DNA of 7,148 bases, from the NCBI GenBank assembly GCA_902493145.1, contig CABUOA010000063.1:1-7148 (forward strand), given 5' to 3'. The position numbers and the translations under genes are program-made. Under the pieces are notes generated by a model. It ran no database searches. It was not told the origin of the DNA and saw only the letters and a list, made by a program, of their open reading frames with translations. This DNA comes from an uncultured Collinsella sp. (GTDB lineage Bacteria; Actinomycetota; Coriobacteriia; Coriobacteriales; Coriobacteriaceae). Position 1 is the stretch's first letter; each line of letters begins with the position of its first letter. This document shows positions 1 through 6,800 of this stretch, piece by piece.

Positions 1-27
1 CGGCCTTTTAGGCCGCGCTTTTGTTTT
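1..27 (+). terminator. Rho-independent terminator of a gene upstream of the window (cut by the edge)
   Basis: CGGCCT at 1-6 pairs with AGGCCG at 10-15 around a TTT loop, and a T-rich tail (TTTTGTTTT) follows at 19-27. This is a short intrinsic terminator shape for a rightward gene that ends before the window. The stem may extend to the left of base 1, so its true strength cannot be judged. Confidence 0.6.
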
Positions 28-280
28 GGTTCGCGCCATGTGGGGGTGGTGGCGACGTGCATTTTTGCGAATATTCTGCAATCGAAGGCCCCTGCATACC
101 GACCTCGGGCAAAAAATCGGGATTTCTCGATGTTTTCTACGAATGATGGGCGGGGTTATGGGCTGACAGCGTTTGATTTGCAGGGATATTTGCGCTCTTT
201 GGCATTTATCGCGGCGCCCGAAGCCCTTGGTTATGTTGAATACTCCTAAAAATGCACGGCGCTTAGAGGGGGAGCTTCGC
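28..280. other. Intergenic stretch between two terminators; one weak small reading frame
   Basis: No convincing gene is visible. A 69-codon frame starting at GTG 40 and ending at 249 is open, but it has no clear Shine-Dalgarno, mixed third-position use and no domain I recognise. A second frame (173-367) overlaps it, runs through the lemA terminator stem and ends inside the lemA stop region, so it is unlikely to be coding. The stretch is less GC-rich than the genes around it and sits between the terminator at 1-27 and the lemA terminator. It could be a decayed gene, a small conserved hypothetical or plain spacer. Confidence 0.35.
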
Positions 281-327
281 GAAAAAGGAAACCGCCCCGT
301 CGAAGTATGCATTCGACGGGGCGGTTT
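281..327 (-). terminator. Strong intrinsic terminator of lemA
   Basis: AAACCGCCCCGTCGAA at 289-304 pairs perfectly over 16 bp with 312-327 around a 7-base loop (GTATGCA). Read on the minus strand, the hairpin is followed by TTTCCTTTTTC (291 down to 281), a proper U-rich tail. It lies 37 bases past the lemA stop, which suggests lemA is transcribed alone. The plus-strand side has only a short TTT after the stem, so it would act mainly leftwards. Confidence 0.9.
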
Positions 328-363
328 ATGCATTTGGCCGATTAAGGATGCGCTGCCAAACTA

Positions 364-915
364 CTAGAACTTGACGGTCGGGGCCTGGCGGGCTGCTTCG
401 GCGGCCTCGAAGCCCTGGCGCTCCTTAAACTGGAAGATGCCGGCAAAGATGACAGCCGGGAACGTCTGAATGGCGTTGTTGTAGCTGAGCACGCAATCGT
501 TGTAGCTCTGGCGTGCATAGCTAATCTTGTTCTCGGTATCCTCGAGTGATGCCTGCAGCTGCGTAAAGTTGGTGTTTGCCTTAAGATCGGGATAGGCCTC
601 GGCTACGGCAAAGAGCTGGCGCAGCGCACCGGTCAGCACGTTGTCGGCTTCCATCTTGGCCTCGGGCGTAGTGGCCTTGACGGCGGTGTTACGCGCGCTG
701 ATCACGGCGGAGAGCGTCTCCTGCTCGTGCTTGGCGTAGCCCTTGACGGTCTCGACCAGGTTGGGGATCAGGTCGTTGCGGCGCTGCAGCTGCGTATCGA
801 TGTTCTGCCAGGCGTTATCGATGCGGTTACGCTTGGTGACCATGTTGTTGTAGATGCCGGCGATGGCGCAGACAATCACAATGACAACAACGATGCCGAT
901 GATGACGGTAATCAT
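364..915 (-). CDS. lemA: LemA family membrane-anchored protein
   Basis: This is a 183-residue LemA family protein. Residues 2-21 are a single hydrophobic segment (ITVIIGIVVVIVIVCAIAGI) that anchors it to the membrane. The family signature follows at about 24-66: NMVTKRNRIDNAWQNID, then QLQRRNDLIPNLVETVKGYA, with HEQETL after it. The rest is helical and ends with the usual NAIQTFPAVIFAGIFQF stretch near the C-terminus. Length and order match the family. The start is supported by GGAG at 924-921, five bases before the ATG. The molecular role of LemA is not settled. It is often next to a DUF2207-type membrane protein or a peptidase, but here a terminator follows at once, so it stands alone. Its upstream neighbour is the divergent TetR-type regulator, a possible but unproven controller. 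Confidence 0.95.
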   Translation of the reverse strand: MITVIIGIVVVIVIVCAIAGIYNNMVTKRNRIDNAWQNIDTQLQRRNDLIPNLVETVKGYAKHEQETLSAVISARNTAVKATTPEAKMEADNVLTGALRQLFAVAEAYPDLKANTNFTQLQASLEDTENKISYARQSYNDCVLSYNNAIQTFPAVIFAGIFQFKERQGFEAAEAARQAPTVKF

Positions 916-1114
916 GATGTCTCCGTTTCGAATGGCCGCGGCGGCATGCGCCAGCTGCCGTTGGTATAACGCTACTAGTATACCCGCAACGTTTTGCCGT
1001 GCCGAACTTTCCGGTAAGCGTTATGTTTTCGGTAGGGTTGGCACCGGGGCAAAGCGCGCGAGGTACAGGTGTAAGATATGCGACAGATTGACGAGTGTTG
1101 TCTTTGCCCTGAGG
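916..1114. promoter_or_regulatory. Divergent control region of lemA and the TetR-type gene, with inverted repeats
   Basis: This gap must carry the promoters of both divergent genes. GGTATA at 963-968 and TATACC at 979-984 form an inverted repeat with a 10-base spacer. The minus strand reads TATACT at 982-977, a fair -10 candidate for lemA, though no good -35 is seen. A second pair, ATAACGCT at 966-973 and AGCGTTAT at 1017-1024, forms an 8-bp inverted repeat 43 bases apart. TetR proteins bind palindromes in divergent gaps, so these are candidate operators. No clear plus-strand promoter was found. Confidence 0.35.
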
Positions 1115-1711
1115 ATGGCGATACCAGTGGACCTTCGCATCAAGAAAACCTACCGTGCCCTGTTCGATGCCTTTACCGAGCTTCTCGAGGAGCATCGTTT
1201 TGAGGACCTGACGGTTGCCATGCTGTGCGACCGCGCCATGATTCGCCGCACGACGTTCTACAAGCACTTTCGCGACAAGAACGATTACTTTGCCTTTTAT
1301 ATCGATGAGCTCATGTCGGGCTTGCCGCAAAAACAGCCCGATGAGGCCGGCGCAGTGTCTGCCGAGGACGTGCGCGCGCTTCGACACGCGATTTTGGACG
1401 ATGCCATGGATTTGATTCTGGCGCACGAGCAGCTCATGGATAACATTTTGGCTAGCAGCATGTCGGGCATGTTGACCAACGTTATTTGCGACCGTATTGC
1501 CCGCTCCATCCGCGAGCGTGTGATGAACGTGCTTGCCGAGGATGCCCTGGCCCCCGTGTCACTCGAGACGACGTCTGAGTTTGTCGCCGGCGGTATTATT
1601 CGACTTTTCACGATATGGTGGGAATCGGGCCACGATCTTGAGCGTCGACCCGAGATGGCCGACGTGGTCGATGCGCTGTTTGAGCGGACCATGACGCCGG
1701 TGCATCACTAA
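1115..1711 (+). CDS. TetR/AcrR family transcriptional regulator
   Basis: This is a one-component DNA-binding regulator of 198 residues from ATG 1115, a normal TetR length. The N-terminal helix-turn-helix is clear: IKKTYRALFDAFTELLEEH (9-27), then FEDLTVAMLCDRAMIRRTTF (29-48) and YKHFRDK (49-55). The rest is a helical ligand and dimer domain ending in FVAGGIIRLFTIWWESG, which resembles the C-terminal domain of TetR regulators often found in Gram-positive bacteria. The ligand is unknown. The start is uncertain. GAGG (1111-1114) touches ATG 1115, which is too close to serve it, whereas GTG 1127 would give the common family opening M-D-x-R-I-x-K-T with GAGG 12 bases upstream. It is divergent from lemA, which may be a target. 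Its stop lies three bases from the 3' end of the convergent tRNA gene. Confidence 0.9.
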   Translation: MAIPVDLRIKKTYRALFDAFTELLEEHRFEDLTVAMLCDRAMIRRTTFYKHFRDKNDYFAFYIDELMSGLPQKQPDEAGAVSAEDVRALRHAILDDAMDLILAHEQLMDNILASSMSGMLTNVICDRIARSIRERVMNVLAEDALAPVSLETTSEFVAGGIIRLFTIWWESGHDLERRPEMADVVDALFERTMTPVHH

Positions 1712-1714
1712 AAG

Positions 1715-1804
1715 TGGCGGAGAGAGGGGGATTCGAACCCCCGGAACGCTCTCGCGCTCAACGGTTTTCAAGACCGCCGCATTCAACCGCTCTGCCATCT
1801 CTCC
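1715..1804 (-). tRNA. tRNA-Ser (anticodon UGA), CCA encoded
   Basis: Read leftwards, the 7-bp acceptor stem GGAGAGA (1804-1798) pairs with TCTCTCC (1725-1719). It is followed by discriminator G (1718) and a genomically encoded CCA (1717-1715). The anticodon loop CTTGAAA carries TGA at 1770-1768, which reads UCN serine codons, chiefly UCA. The T arm GGGGG-TTCGAAT-CCCCC and a long variable arm (the GCGC-GAGA-GCGT region) mark a class II tRNA, as expected for serine. The gene is convergent with the TetR-type gene and divergent from tadA. The minus strand has TATCAT at 1820-1815, a plausible -10 ten bases from the tRNA 5' end. Confidence 0.97.
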
Positions 1805-1855
1805 GTGAGTCGTAATGATAGCATCGTTTTGAATTTGCAACAGGGAAGGCGAACG
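1805..1855. promoter_or_regulatory. 51-bp gap that must start both tRNA-Ser and the tadA fusion gene
   Basis: On the minus strand TATCAT (1820-1815) is a candidate tRNA -10, with a TTGCAA/CTGTTG-like -35 within 1835-1843, although the spacing is uncertain. On the plus strand AGGGAAGG (1842-1849) is the Shine-Dalgarno of the fusion gene, about seven bases before ATG 1856. Any plus-strand promoter must overlap the tRNA gene or lie in this gap; none stands out. Confidence 0.4.
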
Positions 1856-3637
1856 ATGACGATCACCGAAATCGACGAGAAGTTCATGCGCGAGGCGCTG
1901 GCGGAGGCGCGAGCCGCCGCGGCGGTGGGCGAGGTGCCCATCGGAGCCGTAGTGGTGCGCGACGGCGAGATCGTCGCGAGGGCGCATAATCGTCGCGAGC
2001 TCGACCAGGACCCTTCGGCGCATGCAGAGTTCGCGGCCGTGTGCTCCGCTGCCCAGGCGCTCGGTCGCTGGCGCCTTTCCGACTGTACGGTCTATGTGAC
2101 GTTGGAACCCTGCTGCATGTGCGCGGGGCTTATGGTCAACGCGCGCGTGGGGCGCTGCGTGTATGGCGCGTGCGACGCCAAGGCGGGCGCGTTGGGATCC
2201 CTATACGATTTGAATGCCGACTCGCGCCTGAATCATCGGTTTAGCGTGACGGCTGGGGTCCTGGCGGATGAATGCCGCGAGCTGCTGAGTAGCTATTTTG
2301 GCGGTCTGCGCGGAGCGGGCGGCGCTGATTGCGGTTGTGGGGCCGATCTTGAAGCACACGCCGCTCACGCCGCAGCGCTTGCAGGTGCCGGTGAGGATGC
2401 TGGCGCGGCGGTTGACTTTGGCCCCGCGTGCCGCCGGCCCCGCCGTGTGCTGTTGGCGATCGATTCCTTTAAGGGCAGCGTGTCGAGTGCACAGGCGGAG
2501 GCGGCGGTTGCCGAGGGCATGCGCCGTGTGTGGCCCGGTGCCGAGCTGAACGCTTTGCCGTTGGCAGATGGCGGCGAGGGAACGCTCGACGCCATCGCCG
2601 CGTGCGGCGGTGAGATTGTGACCTGCGAGGTGGCAGGTCCCTTGGGTGATCGCGTGTCTGCCCGGATGCTGGTGGACGACGAGCGCGACTCGGCTGTAAT
2701 TGAGATGGCCGAGGCGGCCGGCATTGGGTATTCACCCTGCACGGAATCGGCGGCGCTCGCGGCTTCGACCTATGGCGTGGGCGAGCTGATGCTCCGTGCG
2801 GTTCGCGCCGGGGCAAAGACTATCTATATTGGTTTGGGCGGCAGTGCCACCAACGACGGCGGCGCCGGCATGCTGCAGGCGCTGGGCGCGCGTGTGGTCG
2901 ATGATCAGGAATGCGATGTCGCCCCCGGTCTTGCCGGCCTTGAGCAGGTGGCGAGCGTTGATTTGGCGCCAGCGCTGCAGGCTTTGGATGGCGCTCGTAT
3001 CGTTGTGCTTTCGGATGTCGAGAATCCGCTCGTAGGGCGTCGCGGCGCGCTTGCGGTGTTCGGCGGACAGAAGGGTCTGCCGACGGATGATGCCGAGGCG
3101 CTGAGCAGGTGCGACAGCTGGATGGTCGGCTACGGTCGCTTGCTCGATGCTGCGATTGCCGGAGCTCGAGCCCAGGGGTTGTTGCGCACACCCGAGAACG
3201 TACGGACATTTGGCTCGGTGCTTGGCGTGCCCGGCGCGGGCGCTGCCGGTGGCTTGGGCGCGGCGTTGCTGGCGCTCGGCGCGGAGCTACGCTCGGGCGT
3301 GGAGACGGTGCTCGATCTGATTGGGTTTGACGAGCGCGTACGCGATGTCGACCTGGTCATTACAGGTGAGGGCAATATGGACGAGCAATCCGCCGCCGGC
3401 AAGGCGCCGGTGGGTGTGGCTCGTCGTGCGAAGCGATATGGCAAGCCGGTGGTCGCCGTCGTGGGCGGTCGCGCCGTCAGCCTGGACACGGTGTATGAGC
3501 AGGGTATCGACTTGGTTTTGCCGATTTGCCGCAAGCCCATGGACCTGGAACAGGCACTCGATCCGCAAGAAGCCATAACCAACCTCATCTGTGCCGGAGA
3601 AGCGGCTGCTCGATCCTACGACCTTGGCCGTATCTAG
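1856..3637 (+). CDS. Fusion protein: TadA tRNA adenosine deaminase + glycerate 2-kinase
   Basis: One uninterrupted frame of 593 residues carries two complete enzymes. Residues 1-150 are a tRNA-specific adenosine deaminase (TadA), which makes the wobble inosine of tRNA-Arg(ACG). The zinc-site motif HAE is at 56-58 (H56, catalytic E58) and PCCMC at 85-89 (C86, C89), with GEVPIGAVVV at 25-34. Residues about 150-195 are an Ala/Gly-rich linker. Residues 196-593 are a type-2 glycerate kinase (GarK/GlxK family), which phosphorylates D-glycerate to 2-phosphoglycerate. Its motifs are DSFKGS (203-208), PLADGGEGT (235-243), GLGGSATNDGGAG (326-338), SDVENPLVG, and ITGEGNMDEQSAAGKAP (502-518). About 398 residues matches a full kinase. 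ATG 1856 is chosen because AGGGAAGG lies just upstream; the frame opens earlier, but that part begins at the edge of the tRNA gene. The two activities have no known link, and the linker has odd codon use (see findings), so fusion by read-through of two former genes is likely. No start codon with a good ribosome site is seen at the junction. Confidence 0.9.
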   Translation: MTITEIDEKFMREALAEARAAAAVGEVPIGAVVVRDGEIVARAHNRRELDQDPSAHAEFAAVCSAAQALGRWRLSDCTVYVTLEPCCMCAGLMVNARVGRCVYGACDAKAGALGSLYDLNADSRLNHRFSVTAGVLADECRELLSSYFGGLRGAGGADCGCGADLEAHAAHAAALAGAGEDAGAAVDFGPACRRPRRVLLAIDSFKGSVSSAQAEAAVAEGMRRVWPGAELNALPLADGGEGTLDAIAACGGEIVTCEVAGPLGDRVSARMLVDDERDSAVIEMAEAAGIGYSPCTESAALAASTYGVGELMLRAVRAGAKTIYIGLGGSATNDGGAGMLQALGARVVDDQECDVAPGLAGLEQVASVDLAPALQALDGARIVVLSDVENPLVGRRGALAVFGGQKGLPTDDAEALSRCDSWMVGYGRLLDAAIAGARAQGLLRTPENVRTFGSVLGVPGAGAAGGLGAALLALGAELRSGVETVLDLIGFDERVRDVDLVITGEGNMDEQSAAGKAPVGVARRAKRYGKPVVAVVGGRAVSLDTVYEQGIDLVLPICRKPMDLEQALDPQEAITNLICAGEAAARSYDLGRI

Positions 3638-3869
3638 AAAAGTGGTCTTTTCGCACTTCAGGTGTTGACGCCGCCATTTATGTGCCAATTAGTAAATTGC
3701 TCTTCGTTTAGTTGCTCGCCAATTAATCCTGCCAATTAATTACCATTTCGGGCGAAGACGTGGATTATCTCCATGATGGACCTCTTTGGGCATAATGTTG
3801 TCTTTAAACTGTCCTAATCAATAGATCGCTCTTGGGAAGAGAGGGCGACACCAGAGGGGGAGAAGGGAA
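3638..3869 (+). promoter_or_regulatory. AT-rich leader and promoter region of the surface-protein gene
   Basis: This 232-bp stretch is clearly richer in A and T than its neighbours. It begins with a weak hairpin (GAAAAG 3637-3642 with CTTTTC 3647-3652) and no proper T tail, so termination of the fusion gene is doubtful. TTGACG at 3665-3670 is a fair -35 without a good partner. CATAAT at 3791-3796 is the best -10 candidate, about 75 bases ahead of the proposed TTG start. From 3831 the sequence becomes purine-rich, and GGGGGAG at 3856-3862 is a strong Shine-Dalgarno seven bases ahead of TTG 3870. Confidence 0.4.
3684..3738 (+). repeat. Three direct copies of GCCAATTA
   Basis: GCCAATTA occurs at 3684-3691, 3718-3725 and 3731-3738. 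The last two belong to a longer tandem pair, GCCAATTAAT, with a 13-base period. TTGCTC also appears twice between the first and second copies. Repeated short AT-rich sites ahead of a surface gene suggest binding sites for a regulator; which one is unknown. Confidence 0.6.
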
Positions 3870-6800
3870 TTGGAGAGGAAAGTTTTCGGCGGGGGGGGCA
3901 GAGAGTCGCTGCTCTCTGCCTTGCGCTGGTTCTCGGCTTCGGATGTTTATCCGTCGGCGCGACAGCCGGTGCCGCATATGCGGCACCGGCATCGCGGACT
4001 GCGTATACTGCGGATGAGTTTGAGATCACCCAGGACGGCGTGACCTATTCGTGTGAGACCACGGATAAGGGCACGGCGGAAATCACATGTATTGTTGCCG
4101 ACGACAGTGTGACCGCGGTGAGTGTGCCCGGCTCCATCGAGCATGGTGGCCAGACCTACAAAGTCACCGAACTTCGTTTCTCGTCTGGTATCGTGGCCAA
4201 GAACGTTGAGCAGCTGACGCTCCCTGACACGCTCGAAAAAATGTCCGGAGGAGGATTCAATTTCAGGAAGTTCGCAAAGGTCAAGGAGCTCCATATCCCT
4301 GGCTCTATCAAGAACTTCGACTGCCAGCTGCAAAACTCCAGCTCGCTCGAAAAGCTCTATTTCGATGAGGGCGTCGAGGAGATTAGCGCCAACATGATGG
4401 TCTATGGCTGCAGCAGCCTTTCGGAGATCGATCTCCCCTCCACCCTCAAAATGATTTCGGGCTCGGGCGCCTTCAGCGGGGCTACGGCCCTTACAAGCAT
4501 CGAGTTTCCAAAAGATGTCGCCTTCTCCGACACCATAACGGGCGTGTTCGATGGCTGCACGTCTCTGACAAGCGTGTCGTTGCCCGCTTCGGTTACCAAG
4601 ATCCCCTCGGGCATGTTTCAAGGATGCACCTCTCTAACGTCCGTCACCGCGCTGAGCGAAATCGAGTCCATCGGGAATGGGGCGTTTCAGGATTGCTCGA
4701 GTTTGACCGGCATCGATTTCCCGGGCACATTGAAGAGCATCGGATCCTCTGCTTTCCAGGGGTGTGCCAACTTGGTGAGCGTGCCCAATCTAAGCAAGGT
4801 AACAAACATGGGCAGCGGAGCTTTTCAAAGCTGCAAAAATCTGCAGGCGCCCGTTGACCTGTCCTCGCTTCAGAACATTCCGGACAATGCGTTCTGCTAC
4901 ACGCCGGTTAAGATCGTGGGGCTCTGCGACAGCCTGAAGAGCATCGGTGACTGGGCCTTTATCCAGAGCAACGTCGCCGTCCAGCTTCCCAGGGCACTTG
5001 AGACAATTGGCGACTACGCCTTCTATTACGGCACGTTGCCGGAGCACCTTTCCATTCCGGATTCCGTAACTTCCGTTGGCGCGGCAGCCTTCTCGGGCGT
5101 AGATGGCGTGAAGGATGTGACGATCGGGCGCGGCCTCACCAATATACCCTCGCGTATGTTTGACCGCAGCACGGTTCAAAAGATCACAATCGAAAACAGC
5201 ATGGACGACCTCACCGGCTCGGCGAACCTCCCGAGCTCTGGCGTCGATATCGTCTACACGCGCGAGTCAATCGATGACAGCGTCGGCGATACCGTGAGCG
5301 ATGACAGCACCAAGACCCTTCAGGATCTGGTCGACGAGGCCCCCTATGGCAAGGAAACCGTCATCACCCTGAAAAAGCACGTGAAGCTCGGCTCCACGCT
5401 CACGATTCCTGCCGGGAAGATGATTAAGATCACGTCGGATGAGCCCTATACCATCTTGGCAACAAAGAATAGCGGCATCTCCATACTGGTCAATGTTGCC
5501 GAGAGGGCATCCCTCGAGCTGTCGGGGAAAGCGTCCCTGAGTGGTCGCTACAACAAGGGCGCCATTATTTCTAGCAAGGGAGCAGTTGTGCTCTCTGACG
5601 AGGCCGTTGTGTGCGACGGTACCACGAGCGGTGATAGCGCGGGCGCCGTCGACGTGTCGGGAGACAACGCCTCGCTTACCATGAGGGGCGGCGTTATCGA
5701 GCGGTGCGAGCTGCGCCATTCGTATTGCGGTGCCGTTCGCGCGTCCAGCGGCGCTCATGTAGTTATGAGGGGTGGCGTTATCCGTAACAACGGAGTCGTT
5801 ACCGGGGCCACCAATTGCTTTTGGCTTACATCTTCTGGCGTCATTTTGTGGGGCGACGCTCGCTTTGACATGAGCGGGGGCCGCATCGAGGGCAACAACG
5901 GTTATCGAGGCAGTGCGGTGCTTGCGTACGGCCAGGGTAAGGGCGAAAACCAAAGAGCCAAGTTCACGATGACTGGTGGCCAGATTTCCGGCAACAGGAG
6001 CAGTAGGCTGGAGGCGGCCTACGATCCTTCCGGAGCAGTTCATATTGAGGGCAACGCCGAGTTCACCATGACGGGTGGAAAGATTGAGAACAACGTTGCG
6101 TCTGGCAACGGCAGGGGCGGCGGAGTGTGCGTGGTCGACCCGGGCTGTCAGGGTGGCGAAAAAGGGAACACTGCTTTCACCATGCAGGGCGGCTCCATAT
6201 CTGGCAACTCCGCTTCCGCCGGCGGAGGCGTCTATACCTATTCGAATGACGTCACGCTCAGCGCGGGCAAGATCGAGGGTAATACTGCTTGGAGCATGGG
6301 CGGCGGCGTGTATAGCGAAGGCAACGAGTCTCTTGGCTATAGCACGCTCCATATCGAAAACGCTCTCGTTGTTGATAACCATGCGGATAAACAGGGCGGC
6401 GGCATGTGGTTCTGCCCTACCGGAGATGCCAAGGTCTACGTCCAGGACGGCGGCCTGATCGCCAAGAACACGGCTGACGAGGCAGGAGACGACTTCGTCT
6501 TCACCGGTGCCAAAGACGCCAAATACAAACTGACCTTGGCCAACCGCGCTCCGGGCGGCGGAAAGGTCAGCTGGTACAGAGACGGTGGGCTGTTTAACCC
6601 CGACGGCACTATTGCGGCAACAAACCCCGAAATCCCGCGATTCTCGCCCGATGGTGACAACGGCGAGCCCCTGTCCTTTACCGACGCCACGCCGAACGTC
6701 GCGCTTAAATCTGTGATGAGTGAGGATGTGTATAACCTCGGCGGCGGTCAGACGTCGCTGACGATCTCTGGCAATACGGCGCCGTTGGGAGGCGGCATCG

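Noticed and set aside
854..1114. Upstream extension of the TetR-type frame back to ATG 854
   Set aside because: It would overlap the divergent lemA start, encodes a Met/Thr-rich stretch unlike any TetR N-terminus, and lacks a ribosome site. The family begins just before the RIKKT motif.
827..1426. 199-codon minus-strand frame covering the lemA start and the TetR-type HTH
   Set aside because: It conflicts with two well-supported genes, and its His/Arg-rich tail is typical of a shadow frame.
1805..1855. Earlier in-frame start (1805) for the fusion gene
   Set aside because: It begins at the first base outside the tRNA gene with no ribosome site, while ATG 1856 has AGGGAAGG at proper distance and matches TadA N-termini.
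3637..3652. GAAAAG/CTTTTC hairpin as terminator of the fusion gene
   Set aside because: Only a 6-bp A/T-rich stem, and no T run follows it, so it is too weak to call.
3832..4017. Small frame starting at TTG 3832
   Set aside because: No ribosome site, an acidic Gly-rich translation, and it stops soon after the G tract. It is kept only as the less likely partner if the tract had seven G.
3947..4621. 224-codon minus-strand frame over the signal peptide and first LRRs
   Set aside because: Antisense shadow of the repeat-coding frame; no ribosome site or domain.
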